A stretch of DNA of 64,000 bases from an uncultured Clostridia bacterium (GCA_934183305.1 CAKPSF010000005.1:40180-104179), one strand, 5' to 3'. Shown: positions 26,218 to 35,260, counted from the first letter of the stretch. Program-made: numbers and translations. Notes: a model not told the origin generated them from the letters alone.

Positions 26218-26799
26218 CTACTTTCTAAGTAAATTTAATACTTCATTTCTTAAATATTTATTTGCTTCTTCTGTTTCCATATTTGTAACATCTATTGGTT
26301 TACCAAATTCTAAGGTTAAATCTCTATTAAATACTTTATATTTTCCTCTTATTGCAAATGGTAATATATGAGTATTTGTTTTTTGTGCCATTACAACAGT
26401 TCCGTGTTTAAACTTTTGTAACTCTTCTTTTGTTCTATTTCTAGTTCCTTCTGGAAATATTCCAATTGTTCCACCATTACTTAATATTCTTTCTGCTTCC
26501 ATAACGGCCCTAACATTTCCAGATTTATTTTTATATACTTTTATAACTCCTAATGCTTTAAAAACTAATCCATGCAATCCAAAATATACTTCCTCTTTAG
26601 CCATATAGTGAACATATCTCTTAGTACACATCATAACCATAACTGGGTCAAATGCTCTTCTATGATTTCCAGCAAATATTAATGCTCCATCTTCAGGAAT
26701 ATTTTCTTTTCCTATTATTTTAGGTCTATATAAAATTTTTAATAAAACAGTATATATAACTTTAAAAAAATTATATAAAAACTTTCTTTCTCTTTTCAT
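26218..26799 (-). CDS. plsC: 1-acyl-sn-glycerol-3-phosphate acyltransferase
   Basis: This 193-residue membrane-associated enzyme makes phosphatidic acid from lysophosphatidate. The catalytic NHRRAFD (Hx4D) near residue 46 and the substrate-binding FPEGTRNRTK near 118 are present, with a hydrophobic N-terminal segment (FLYNFFKVIYTVLLKILY). The RBS TTAGGAG precedes the ATG; a TATAAT box is visible about 30 bases upstream with a poor -35 region. Confidence 0.92.
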   Translation of the reverse strand: MKRERKFLYNFFKVIYTVLLKILYRPKIIGKENIPEDGALIFAGNHRRAFDPVMVMMCTKRYVHYMAKEEVYFGLHGLVFKALGVIKVYKNKSGNVRAVMEAERILSNGGTIGIFPEGTRNRTKEELQKFKHGTVVMAQKTNTHILPFAIRGKYKVFNRDLTLEFGKPIDVTNMETEEANKYLRNEVLNLLRK

Positions 26800-26890
26800 A
26801 TTTTTCTCCTAAACATTACAATTTTATTATATCACACTTCTTAAAACTTGAACAGAAGAATTTATATAAAAAGAATTGAACTTATAAAAC

Positions 26891-26920
26891 AAAAATAGTG
26901 CAGTTTTCTGCACTATTTTA
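26891..26920 (-). terminator. Terminator after pilin-like gene b
   Basis: Perfect 12-bp arms 26892-26903 and 26908-26919 with a 4-nt loop. The minus strand continues as TTTTTGTTTT. It lies just after the stop codon. Confidence 0.85.
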
Positions 26921-26921
26921 T

Positions 26922-27974
26922 TTATTCTATATTCCAAGATTCATCAGCTTGTTTTGTTAGTTTAGCATTAGATTTCAAAGTAACTACTGGACGCACCCCT
27001 CTAGTATCATCATACTCACCCATATAAGAAAACCACACAGGCATAGAAGGCTGAACTTTTCCTCCAAATACAGCTCTTAGTCCAAATAGAACTTGTCCAT
27101 TCTCATAAGTCCACACATAAGATGATGCTAACCAATAATACTGATCGTCGTTTCCTAATAGCATTTTGTATACATTACTTGTTTTATCCTTTAATTCTGT
27201 CGTTTGATCTACATCATAAGTATATGCATTATTTATTATTTCATATGAGCCTGTTATGTTTGATGTTGTACCTGGTACTTTAAACGTTGTTTGTGTTGAT
27301 GTTCCACTGACAACATCACTACTATATTCAACTTTTCCATCTGCATTTATACTATATGTAACTTTATTTCCATACTGTTCTATTGTATTAGTTCCATAAG
27401 TTGTTTTATCATATCCTGTTATTTTATCCACATCTTCTATTCTTATACTTTTTGCTTCTGTCGCTTGGTCTGTATTTAAGTATGACTTACATTCTGTATC
27501 CAATGCTGTCTCTGCTGTCACAAACCTTTTTTCCGTCTCACTCCATCCTGCTTCACTTCCTTTAAATTTTATTGTTGTAACATCTTCAGTTGCTAGTAAT
27601 TTTACTTGACCATTTTCTATTCCAATTACTCTCCACTCCCCATCATATGTTTTTCCTGCTGGGACATTGTAATTTACTTTATCACCTAATTTCAAACCTG
27701 CATATTTTTCATTTAGTTCTTTATTTATTTCATACTCCCCTTTTGTTTGCACTGAACCATTATTCTTTTCCAATTCATATTCATATGCTAATAGCATATC
27801 TTTTTCATTTTTCTGAGCTGCCGAATATTGTTCTTTTGCATTTTGTGCATGGTTTAATATTCCATTTCCACTTACTGCACTTATTGCTACTACTGCTAAG
27901 ATTAATAGTACAATAATTGTTATTATTAACGCCACAAGCGTTATACCTTTGTGTTCTTTTAATTTTCGTTTCAT
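26922..27974 (-). CDS. Pilin-like surface protein with GVRPVV-type passenger
   Basis: The 350-residue protein begins MKRKLKEHKGITLVALIITI, a type IV prepilin-like leader: basic N-terminus, KG cleavage site and a long hydrophobic helix, with Ala where pilins have Glu5. A charged helix (AQNAKEQYSAAQKNEKDM) continues the pilin stalk. The passenger of about 270 residues has the YYWLASSYVW ... GVRPVVTLKSN pattern common to clostridial surface proteins with FGE/C-type-lectin-like folds. It is probably anchored through the pilin helix, processed or not; prepilin peptidase is not in the window. It has a TTGACA promoter and a long leader with a microsatellite ORF and terminator. Confidence 0.8.
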   Translation of the reverse strand: MKRKLKEHKGITLVALIITIIVLLILAVVAISAVSGNGILNHAQNAKEQYSAAQKNEKDMLLAYEYELEKNNGSVQTKGEYEINKELNEKYAGLKLGDKVNYNVPAGKTYDGEWRVIGIENGQVKLLATEDVTTIKFKGSEAGWSETEKRFVTAETALDTECKSYLNTDQATEAKSIRIEDVDKITGYDKTTYGTNTIEQYGNKVTYSINADGKVEYSSDVVSGTSTQTTFKVPGTTSNITGSYEIINNAYTYDVDQTTELKDKTSNVYKMLLGNDDQYYWLASSYVWTYENGQVLFGLRAVFGGKVQPSMPVWFSYMGEYDDTRGVRPVVTLKSNAKLTKQADESWNIE

Positions 27975-28146
27975 ATTTTTCCTCCTTAGATTATATTGAC
28001 ATATTATAACATTTCGTTTTAAGTGTCAACTATTTTTTATATTATTTACAAAATTTAATAACCCTATTATCTTTATATGGTAGAACATTATAGAAATAGC
28101 TTTTACGCCTACCATTTAGACTCAATATACAATTAATTTATGCACG

Positions 28147-28163
28147 CAAAAATGAGAGATGAA

Positions 28164-28176
<13 letters not shown>
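28147..28176 (-). terminator. Leader terminator/attenuator in front of pilin-like gene b
   Basis: Arms 28154-28161 and 28169-28176 (GAGAGATG/CATCTCTC, 8 bp) with a 7-nt loop, followed on the minus strand by ATTTTT. The loop contains the stop codon of the upstream leader ORF. It is about 170 bases before the pilin-like ATG. Confidence 0.7.
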
Positions 28177-28286
<110 letters not shown>

Positions 28287-28344
28287 ATTTTCTCCTTTGT
28301 TTATATTTTATATACATATTAAACTCCTACATTTCTATGATGCT

Positions 28345-28373
28345 ATTTTATATTCAATTTACTTTATTGTCAA
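28345..28373 (-). promoter_or_regulatory. Sigma-A promoter of pilin-like gene b
   Basis: On the minus strand TTGACA (28368-28373), 17 bases, TAAAAT (28345-28350), then AGCATCATA. The same AGCATCATA follows the -10 box of the pilin-like gene at 39113-40369. Confidence 0.75.
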
Positions 28374-28421
28374 TACATTTTTTTACAATTATTTTGTATT
28401 TATTAGATAATGTTTTTTATC

Positions 28422-28454
28422 CAAAAAAGAAAGAGCTGGTTATTAACCAGCTCC
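28422..28454 (-). terminator. Terminator of the 93-residue orphan gene
   Basis: GAGCTGGTTA (28434-28443) and TAACCAGCTC (28445-28454) form a tight hairpin overlapping the stop codon. The minus strand continues TTTCTTTTTT. Confidence 0.8.
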
Positions 28455-28721
28455 TTCTCTAATTAATTGGAATGCTTCATTGGCATCTTCTTGACTTGCA
28501 AAAATCAGGTAGTAAAATATAATTATTTCTCCAGAATTTGTTCTTTCCAAATGCCTTTTAAATATCCTTCCTCCAAATTTTTCAAGTTTTTTGAGTACTT
28601 TCAGAATCTTACTCATTAAAAGTACTTCTCCTCCTTCAAATGCTGTACATGTTCCAGTCACCTTTAACATTTGTGGTGGATCACACCGTTCAGTTTTTAA
28701 AGAAAGATAGAACGCTTTCAT
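28443..28721 (-). CDS. Small orphan protein, unknown
   Basis: The ATG at 28721 follows GGAGG by 8 bases and gives a 92-residue protein (MKAFYLSLKTERCDPPQML ... EDANEAFQLIREGAG); the longer in-frame ORF to 28763 would overlap the promoter. The sequence suggests a small alpha/beta domain with no membrane segment. It is monocistronic, with a clear promoter and terminator. Composition is somewhat less AT-biased than neighbouring housekeeping genes. I do not recognise the family. Confidence 0.65.
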   Translation of the reverse strand: MKAFYLSLKTERCDPPQMLKVTGTCTAFEGGEVLLMSKILKVLKKLEKFGGRIFKRHLERTNSGEIIIFYYLIFASQEDANEAFQLIREGAG

Positions 28722-28763
28722 TTTGCATACCTCCAATTTAAGTATAATAAGTATATATATCAT

Positions 28764-28792
28764 ATTGTAGCACTTTTGGGCATTTTTTGCAA
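28764..28792 (-). promoter_or_regulatory. Sigma-A promoter of the orphan gene at 28443-28721
   Basis: On the minus strand TTGCAA (28787-28792), 17 bases, TACAAT (28764-28769). Confidence 0.7.
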
Positions 28793-28865
28793 GTTTGGTT
28801 AATATATACGTTTCTTTGTATATTATTTTTATATAATGTTAAGAATATATTTGAGGTGATTTTAT

Positions 28866-29291
28866 ATGAAAGAAATACAAATTTTAAAAGAAATTAACAA
28901 AGATGCAAAAATGGGCATGGATTCTCTTAATATGGTAACAGACAAAGTTCAAGATGAAAAGTTCAAGAAACTTTTAAATGAACAACACAATGAATACCAA
29001 AACATCTTTGATAGAACTCAAGAATTATTAGTTCAAAATAAAGAAGATATGGATGATGTTCCATCTATGCAAAAGGTTATGGCTTGGACTGGAATACAAA
29101 TGAGTACATTAAATGATAAAAGTAATTCTAAACTTTCTGAACTTTTAATTCAAGGAAATGATATGGGTGTTATTAAAGGAACAAAGCTTTTGCATGAGTG
29201 TTCTTTTACTACTCCCGAAATTGAAAATCTACTTTCTGATTTTGTTAGACTTCAAGAAAAAAATATTGATGATTTAAAGAAATTTTTATAA
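28866..29291 (+). CDS. Four-helix (ferritin-like) protein, unknown function
   Basis: The 141-residue product is predicted to be all-helical: KEIQILKEINKDAKMGMDSL, an EKFKKLLNEQHNEYQNIF helix, a helix with MQKVMAWTGIQMSTL, and a last helix ending LQEKNIDDLKKFL. The spacing of E/H residues (LNEQHNEY, LLHECSF) resembles ferritin-like DUF2383-type bundles common in clostridia, but a complete di-iron ExxH pair is not certain. GAGGTGA lies 7 bases before the ATG. No signal peptide. It is upstream of, and codirectional with, a membrane-anchored protein. Confidence 0.6.
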   Translation: MKEIQILKEINKDAKMGMDSLNMVTDKVQDEKFKKLLNEQHNEYQNIFDRTQELLVQNKEDMDDVPSMQKVMAWTGIQMSTLNDKSNSKLSELLIQGNDMGVIKGTKLLHECSFTTPEIENLLSDFVRLQEKNIDDLKKFL

Positions 29292-29295
29292 CAAG

Positions 29296-29323
29296 TTGCA
29301 TTATTCCTTCTTTATGTTATAAT
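29296..29323 (+). promoter_or_regulatory. Sigma-A promoter of the membrane-anchored protein at 29354
   Basis: TTGCAT (29296-29301), 16 bases, TATAAT (29318-29323), about 30 bases before the start codon. Confidence 0.6.
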
Positions 29324-29353
29324 TAAACACATAATTAAAAGGAGGAATAATAT

Positions 29354-30067
29354 ATGAAAAAAAGCACCAAAATTATTATTGCAATAGTTATTATAGTTTT
29401 AATAATAGTAGCTATAATAGGTTTCCTTGTTATAAAAGACTTGAAACAAGAAAAAAATCTAGAAGCCGAATTAGATGAATTATTGTCTTCAATGGATACG
29501 TATCCATTAAAATATGATGAATTAGAAACAAAATTAAATAGAACCATAACAACTGGCTCATATAAAGAAGTAGAAAACTCTGTAAAAGCATATATAGGTA
29601 GTTTTATAAGTTCTATTAAATCTTTAGATGGATTATTTGATAGTGATGATATTATTAATGCTGTTTCTGCTGAAAATTATAAAACTGATGGTCCAGATTT
29701 CGTAAAAACAAAAAAGAATCTATCTACTGCCAGTGAAGAACTAGATAAAATATCAGAAGATTTAATTGCTTTTTTCACTGAAGAAAAAGCAATGTCTTTT
29801 ATTAAAGATAAAAACTTAGACGATTACTATATTGACTTATATAAAAAATATACAGTTGCTGATAATGAAAGTAGTTCAGAGATTGCAGATACTAAAAAAG
29901 AACTTACTGCTTCTTTAAATGATTTTAAAAAACTTATAAATCAAGAACAAGAAATTATAAATTTCCTTGTTAAAAATAAAAGAAGTTGGAAAATAGAAAA
30001 TGATGAAATTGTATTCTATTCTCAAACTTTAGTTGATAAATATAACAGTTTAATTAATGAGATTTAA
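29354..30067 (+). CDS. Membrane-anchored extracytoplasmic helical protein, unknown
   Basis: The 237-residue protein has one N-terminal membrane helix (KIIIAIVIIVLIIVAIIGFL, residues 6-25) and then a soluble, mostly helical, Asp/Glu/Lys-rich domain likely outside the cell. No lipobox Cys is visible. AAAGGAGG precedes the ATG. I do not recognise the domain; it could be a wall-stress or helper protein. It ends at a bidirectional terminator shared with the DUF308 gene. Confidence 0.65.
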   Translation: MKKSTKIIIAIVIIVLIIVAIIGFLVIKDLKQEKNLEAELDELLSSMDTYPLKYDELETKLNRTITTGSYKEVENSVKAYIGSFISSIKSLDGLFDSDDIINAVSAENYKTDGPDFVKTKKNLSTASEELDKISEDLIAFFTEEKAMSFIKDKNLDDYYIDLYKKYTVADNESSSEIADTKKELTASLNDFKKLINQEQEIINFLVKNKRSWKIENDEIVFYSQTLVDKYNSLINEI

Positions 30068-30074
30068 AAGCAAA

Positions 30075-30104
30075 AAAATTCTCAGGTCTATGCCTGAGAA
30101 TTTT
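30075..30104. terminator. Bidirectional terminator between convergent genes
   Basis: Perfect 12-bp arms 30075-30086 and 30093-30104 with a 6-nt loop; A- and T-runs flank both sides. Confidence 0.85.
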
Positions 30105-30105
30105 C

Positions 30106-30648
30106 TTATTCTAAATATTTTACTTTTTTCATAAATATTATTTCTTCTATTATATCCATAACTGCATATACTACCATAATTATTCCAATTGTCATAATTA
30201 CTGTTCCTGGGTTTGCTAATACATATATTCCGCAGAACAATATTGCAAGTGATATTAAAAGAACTACTAACCAAACTTTATTATCTGAATCCATTTTTTG
30301 CAATTTTAATGCTAGTCCAAATCTCATTGCTCCACTATAAATTATCCATATACCCACAAATATTCTAAGTAAAGTTTCTATCATGCCATTCCAAACTATA
30401 ACTACTATTCCTAAAAGAATAGAAATTATTCCATATACTAACTCATAATTATATAGGTCATACGAACCTTTCATTTTAAAATATTCAATCATTTTAATAA
30501 TTCCATATATTATGAATACTGCTCCAATTAAATAAGATACCACTTGAAAAGTTGTATTAGGATTATATGCAATTATTAAACCTATTAATGCAAACCCAAT
30601 AGAAGTAACAATAGAAGCCCATCCCATTTTTTTCAAAATTTGTTCCAT
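30106..30648 (-). CDS. DUF308/HdeD-family membrane protein
   Basis: The 180-residue protein starting MEQILKKMGWASIVTSIGF has six hydrophobic segments in short hairpins (for example IGFALIGLIIAY, YLIGAVFIIYGII, GIISILLGIVVIVW, VVLLISLAILFCGIYVL), the pattern of the HdeD/DUF308 family. HdeD is linked to acid resistance in E. coli; function in clostridia is not known. The RBS AAGGAGGT lies before the ATG at 30648; the longer ORF overlaps the alarmone synthetase gene. Confidence 0.8.
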   Translation of the reverse strand: MEQILKKMGWASIVTSIGFALIGLIIAYNPNTTFQVVSYLIGAVFIIYGIIKMIEYFKMKGSYDLYNYELVYGIISILLGIVVIVWNGMIETLLRIFVGIWIIYSGAMRFGLALKLQKMDSDNKVWLVVLLISLAILFCGIYVLANPGTVIMTIGIIMVVYAVMDIIEEIIFMKKVKYLE

Positions 30649-30691
30649 ATTTTTTACCTCCTTTATGCTTCTAATTATATTGCAACAAAAC

Positions 30692-31348
30692 TTAATTTTC
30701 AATATATTTATAATTATTTCTATATATCTTTTCCATTTTTTTATTTATTATTTGCAAAATTTTTGCATATATTTTTAATTTACTACTATTTTTCTGTGAT
30801 ATTTTATTTTCATTTTTATATTTTAATTTATGTTCTATGTTAGCCCAAAAATCCATCGCTAAAGTCCTAATTTGTATTTCAACCTTAACCCATATTCGAT
30901 TCTCTTTTATAATTACAGGTACTTCTACAATTACATGATATGCTGAATACCCACTTCTTTTAGGCTTTTTTATGTAATCTTTCTTTTTAATTACATTCAT
31001 ATTTTTCATATTTGATATTTGTTTTACAATTTCATATACTGCCTTTTCAGATGTACATACTATTCTTAAGCCTGCTATATCATTTATATTCTCAATTAAA
31101 TCTTTATAAGTTAAACTATACCCTTTTTTATTCATCTTGTCTATTATACTTTTAGGTTCTTTTATTCTAGTGCTAATTCCTGTAATTACATCATAGTTAT
31201 TTTGTTTATTTAGCTGTTGTTGAAGTTCCAACACATTCTTTTTAGCCTCTGCCAACGCCAAAGTATATATCATCATAAGCTTTTCAAAATTATCATCTTT
31301 TGAAATTATTTGATTATCTTTTAAACTTAATTCGTTAATTATGTCCAC
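30692..31348 (-). CDS. Small alarmone synthetase (RelQ/YjbM-like GTP pyrophosphokinase)
   Basis: This 218-residue protein has only the RelA/SpoT synthetase domain: NDIAGLRIVC, the substrate loop KKPKRSGYSAYHVIVEVP and VEIQIRTLAMDFWANIEH. It lacks hydrolase, TGS and ACT domains, which defines the small alarmone synthetases making (p)ppGpp or pGpp from ATP and GTP/GDP/GMP. The predicted start is GTG at 31348 with a weak RBS (AAAGAAGG), so the true start is uncertain. It is divergent from purA, an enzyme of the purine pathway inhibited by (p)ppGpp in many bacteria. Confidence 0.9.
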   Translation of the reverse strand: MDIINELSLKDNQIISKDDNFEKLMMIYTLALAEAKKNVLELQQQLNKQNNYDVITGISTRIKEPKSIIDKMNKKGYSLTYKDLIENINDIAGLRIVCTSEKAVYEIVKQISNMKNMNVIKKKDYIKKPKRSGYSAYHVIVEVPVIIKENRIWVKVEIQIRTLAMDFWANIEHKLKYKNENKISQKNSSKLKIYAKILQIINKKMEKIYRNNYKYIEN

Positions 31349-31407
31349 CTTCTTTCTTTTGATATTAGCATTATACTTTTAAATTATGAATAATATGTGT
31401 TTTTTTC

Positions 31408-31436
31408 TTGTAAATATTTTAAATTTTATTTATAAT
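31408..31436 (+). promoter_or_regulatory. Sigma-A promoter of purA
   Basis: TTGTAA (31408-31413), 17 bases, TATAAT (31431-31436), giving a short leader with no room for a purine riboswitch. Confidence 0.7.
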
Positions 31437-31467
31437 AGATTTGTATTTTATTTAGGAGGTAAAAAAT

Positions 31468-32724
31468 ATGGTTAAAGTAATTGCTGGAATACAATGGGGA
31501 GACGAAGGAAAAGGTCGTGTTTCTCATTTTGAATCCAAAAACGCGTCTATAGTAATTCGTTCAACAGGCGGAAATAATGCAGGTCATACTGTTGTTGCAA
31601 ATGGAAAAAAATTTGCTATGCATCTTCTTCCAAGTTCAATTATTCGTGATGGAGTACTTTCTATAATAGGACCCGGTGTTGTAGTTGACCCTAAAGTACT
31701 TGTATCTGAAATTGAAGAAATGAAAAAAAATGGAATTGATATAGATAGCAAAAGATTATTAATAAGTGATAGAGCTCACATTATTTTACCTCATCATATT
31801 GCTCTTGATTCACTTATGGAAATGCTAAAGGACAATAAAGTCGGTACAACTGGATGCGGTATAGGCCCTAGTTATTCTGAAAAATGTGACAGAACAAATA
31901 TTAGAATGATAGACTTAAAAAATACTGATACTTTAAAAAATAAAATTAGTCAATCACTAAAAAAAGCAAATGCATTATTTAAACAATTTGATTATCCAAT
32001 AATATCTGAAGATGAAGAATATAATTTATGTTTAGAATATGGAGAAAAACTAAAGGAATTAATTGGAGATTCAGAAGCTGCAATTATAAATGCTTACGAA
32101 AATAATGAAAATATTATTTTAGAAGGTGCTCAAGCATTATATTTAGACTTAGACCATGGCGATTATCCTTTTGTTACTTCTTCTAACCCAAATGCAAGTG
32201 GAATATGTTCTGGAGCTGGAATAGGTCCAACACTTGTAAATGAAGTAATTGGAGTTATGAAAGCATATTGCTCTAGAGTTGGTGAAGGTCCTTTTGCGAC
32301 AGAGCTTTTAGATGAAACTGGAAATGCAATTAGAGAATTAGGTCACGAATATGGAACAACTACTGGCAGACCAAGAAGATGTGGATGGCTTGATTTGGTT
32401 ATGGTTAAAAACGCAAAATATATAAATGGTTTAACAAGTCTTTGCATAAATCATATGGATACAATTGGAAAACTTCCTGAAATCAAAGTTTGTATTGGTT
32501 ACAATTACAATGGTAAAGAAATAAATTATGTGCCAATAGATAGACAAAATTGCACACCAATTTATAAAACATTCGAAGGAAATTGGGATACAAGTAGCGC
32601 AACAACATATGAAGAACTACCAGAAAAGGCAAAAAAATATATAAAATTTATTGAAGAGTATTCTGGTGTACCTGTAAAATATATTGGTGTTGGTGCAGAT
32701 GAAAATAGAACAATAATAAAGTAA
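31468..32724 (+). CDS. purA: Adenylosuccinate synthetase
   Basis: This 418-residue enzyme converts IMP and aspartate to adenylosuccinate with GTP. The GTP loop QWGDEGKGR holds the catalytic Asp and Lys; the His is in NNAGHTVV; IMP-binding GTTGCGIGPSYSEK and the C-terminal GTTTGRPRRCGW are present. After GKGR the protein reads VSHFE instead of the usual VDLL, placing it in a divergent PurA branch, but all catalytic residues appear intact. TAGGAGGT precedes the ATG. The gene is monocistronic. Confidence 0.93.
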   Translation: MVKVIAGIQWGDEGKGRVSHFESKNASIVIRSTGGNNAGHTVVANGKKFAMHLLPSSIIRDGVLSIIGPGVVVDPKVLVSEIEEMKKNGIDIDSKRLLISDRAHIILPHHIALDSLMEMLKDNKVGTTGCGIGPSYSEKCDRTNIRMIDLKNTDTLKNKISQSLKKANALFKQFDYPIISEDEEYNLCLEYGEKLKELIGDSEAAIINAYENNENIILEGAQALYLDLDHGDYPFVTSSNPNASGICSGAGIGPTLVNEVIGVMKAYCSRVGEGPFATELLDETGNAIRELGHEYGTTTGRPRRCGWLDLVMVKNAKYINGLTSLCINHMDTIGKLPEIKVCIGYNYNGKEINYVPIDRQNCTPIYKTFEGNWDTSSATTYEELPEKAKKYIKFIEEYSGVPVKYIGVGADENRTIIK

Positions 32725-32761
32725 CTAAAAATGACAGATATTAAATCTGTCATTTTTAGTT
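32723..32761. terminator. Bidirectional terminator between purA and pheT
   Basis: Perfect 17-bp arms 32723-32739 and 32745-32761 with a 5-nt loop between convergent genes. Confidence 0.9.
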
Positions 32762-35128
32762 TTATCCTCTTAATTCTGCCCCTATTTTATTTTGTAAGTT
32801 CTCTATTACTTTACTCATTATGTTATTTATTTCTTCATCTGTCAATGTTCTATCCATTGTTCCAAATGATAATGAGTATGCTATACTTCTTTTATTTTTA
32901 GGAATATTTATTCCTTCGTACACATCAAATATTTCTATTTTAGTTAGCAATGCACCTGCTGCTTTCTTTATTAATTTTGCTATTTCATCTGATGATATAT
33001 TTTTATCTACTACTATTGCCAAATCTTTTGCTATTTCTGGATATTTAGAAATTTCTTTAAATTTCATTTTTCCTGTTCTTTTGCTAAGTAGTTCGTCTAA
33101 ATTAATTTCTAATACATATACATCTTCTTTTTCTACTGATGGATGTAGTTTTCCTATCATTCCAACAATATCGTTATTTACAGATATTGCTGCAGTCTGT
33201 CCTGGATGCATTTCTTTAGGCATTTTATTTGGTAATACAAAACTATATCTTCCGCAATACCCTAAGTAATCTAGTATTTCCTCTGCCACACCTTTTACTA
33301 CATAAAAATCAACATCTTTTTTATTTTCTATTCCTAAATAATATTTGCCAGACATTAATACTGCAAGTTTTTTATCTTCACCATAATTTTCTTTTTTGTA
33401 AAAACCTTTTCCAATTTCAAATATAGATACATCTTTAACATTTCTCGCTTTATTGTATTCGTATATTTTCAAAAGAGATGCTAAAACACTATACCTTAAT
33501 GTACTTCTTTCTTCTGTAATTGGATCTAACAATTTTACTTTTTCAAATTCGTCTGTTGTAAAGCCATCTGCTTCGTCTTCTCTTACTAATACATATGATA
33601 AAGTTTCATTTAATCCTAAAGAAATCATTTTATTTCTGATTTCTCTATCTGTTTTGTCTAAACTTCCTTCTTTCATAGGAACTGTTGGTAACTTTCCTTG
33701 TATATTGTCTAGTCCGTATATTCTTCCAACTTCCTCAATTAAATCTTCTTTTATTGATATATCTAATCTTCTTGTTGGTACTGTTACATAAACTTTTTCG
33801 TCTTTTACTTCATATGTAAATCCTAATTTTCTAAATACTTCTAATATGTCTTCATTTGGTATCTTCATTCCTAGTACATCTGTTATATTTTCAAAAGTAA
33901 TTTCAATTGTTTTAGGCTTTACGTTTGTTGTATCATATTTTACTGTTCCTGTTACAACTGTTCCTTCTGCATATTCTGCTAATAGTTTAGCTGCTCTTTC
34001 TGCTGCCATATATGTTCTATTTGGGTCTAGTCCTTTTTCAAATCTATTGCTTGCTTCGCTTCTTAATATTTTATTCGATGTAACTCTAACTTTTACACTA
34101 TCAAAAACAGCAGCTTCTATTATTACATTTTTAGTATTTTCTGCAACTTCTGTATCTAGTCCACCCATAACGCCAGCTAGGCCAATTGCTTCTTTTCCAT
34201 TTGAAATTACAATATCATCAGAAGTTAAAGTTCTTTGTATATTATCAAGAGTTGTTAATTTTTCTCCTTCTTGTGCCATTCTAACTTCAATTTCATTATT
34301 TAATTTATCTGCATCGTAAAAATGTAATGGTTGACCTAATTCTAACATTACATAGTTACTTATATCTACTACATTATTTATTGGTCTAATTCCAGATGCA
34401 ATTAATCTATTTTGAATAAATTTAGGGCTTTCTTTTATTACAACATTCTCAACCTTTTTTGCTAAAAATACACTACAATTTTCAGTATTTATATTTAGCT
34501 TAAAATTTTTATTTAAATCTTCTCCACTTTCGTTATGAGATAAATCTACATCTTTAACTGGCTTATCATAAATTGCTCCTAACTCATATGCCATACCTAA
34601 AATGCTAAGCAAATCTCCTCTATTTGTTGTAAGTTCAAAATCAATTACAGAATCATCCATTTGTAATGCTTTTATTGGGTCATCACCTGGTTTACTATCA
34701 GCTGGTAACTCATGTATTCCAGCTTTTTCAGCTTCATTTAAAAACTTAGGTTCAATTCCAAGTTCTAAAAGCGAGCATAACATTCCATTAGACTCTACTC
34801 CTCTTTTCATTGCCTTCTTTATTTTAAAATCACCTGGAAGAATAGCACCATCTAAAGCAACAATTACCTTCAAACCTTTTCTAACATTAGGTGCACCACA
34901 TACAATTTGTAATACTTCATTTCCAACATTAACTTTACATACATGTAGATGGTCTGAATCCGGATGCATTTCACATTCTACAACCTCACCAACAACTAAA
35001 TTCGTAGCATTAATCAAATTCTCTGCAGAATCATATTCATTTCCAACTCTAGTCATATCTTCAGCCAAAGTCTTAACATCAACATCTATATCTATGTAAT
35101 CTTTAACAAAATTCGTACTTAGTTTCAT
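32762..35128 (-). CDS. pheT: Phenylalanyl-tRNA synthetase beta subunit
   Basis: The beta subunit (788 residues) pairs with PheS to charge tRNA-Phe. Domains follow the usual order: N-terminal MKLSTNFVKDYIDIDV, tRNA-binding OB domain (about 40-150; GEVVECEMHPDSDHLHVC), B3/B4 editing domain, B5 (about 400-470; KPKTIEITFENITDVLG), catalytic-like core and FDX-ACB at the C-terminus (FKEISKYPEIAKDLAIVV). An in-frame ORF extends upstream to 35173, but those 15 residues (MFLPRPQTSQKRRRG) are translated repeat element; GGAG seven bases before the ATG at 35128 decides the start. Confidence 0.95.
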   Translation of the reverse strand: MKLSTNFVKDYIDIDVDVKTLAEDMTRVGNEYDSAENLINATNLVVGEVVECEMHPDSDHLHVCKVNVGNEVLQIVCGAPNVRKGLKVIVALDGAILPGDFKIKKAMKRGVESNGMLCSLLELGIEPKFLNEAEKAGIHELPADSKPGDDPIKALQMDDSVIDFELTTNRGDLLSILGMAYELGAIYDKPVKDVDLSHNESGEDLNKNFKLNINTENCSVFLAKKVENVVIKESPKFIQNRLIASGIRPINNVVDISNYVMLELGQPLHFYDADKLNNEIEVRMAQEGEKLTTLDNIQRTLTSDDIVISNGKEAIGLAGVMGGLDTEVAENTKNVIIEAAVFDSVKVRVTSNKILRSEASNRFEKGLDPNRTYMAAERAAKLLAEYAEGTVVTGTVKYDTTNVKPKTIEITFENITDVLGMKIPNEDILEVFRKLGFTYEVKDEKVYVTVPTRRLDISIKEDLIEEVGRIYGLDNIQGKLPTVPMKEGSLDKTDREIRNKMISLGLNETLSYVLVREDEADGFTTDEFEKVKLLDPITEERSTLRYSVLASLLKIYEYNKARNVKDVSIFEIGKGFYKKENYGEDKKLAVLMSGKYYLGIENKKDVDFYVVKGVAEEILDYLGYCGRYSFVLPNKMPKEMHPGQTAAISVNNDIVGMIGKLHPSVEKEDVYVLEINLDELLSKRTGKMKFKEISKYPEIAKDLAIVVDKNISSDEIAKLIKKAAGALLTKIEIFDVYEGINIPKNKRSIAYSLSFGTMDRTLTDEEINNIMSKVIENLQNKIGAELRG

Positions 35129-35139
35129 TCCTCTTCTCC

Positions 35140-35256
35140 TTTTTTGACTTGTTTGGGGACGGGGCAAAAACAAGTCATTTTTTATTTTTAAAATTATTTT
35201 TAATTTTTTCTTAATTTTTGACTTGTTTTTGCCCCGTCCCCAAACAAGTCAAAAAA
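35140..35256. repeat. Long perfect inverted repeat, GGGGACGGGG type, copy 2
   Basis: Perfect 38-base arms (35140-35177 and 35219-35256) enclose a 41-nt AT-rich centre. Each arm contains a 32-base unit homologous to the arms at 9372-9446: same GGGGACGGGG core and the same AAAAACAAGTCA end. Each arm is itself nearly palindromic (GACTTGTTT ... AAACAAGTC). It sits in the pheS-pheT intergenic region and would be transcribed with the operon as a very stable hairpin. Confidence 0.9.
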
Positions 35257-35260
35257 ATTT

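Noticed and set aside
34602..35099. 165-residue plus-strand ORF inside pheT
   Set aside because: It is the antisense shadow of a strongly conserved gene, as are the ORFs opposite pgk, hydB, rsgA and pheT; no RBS or family signature.
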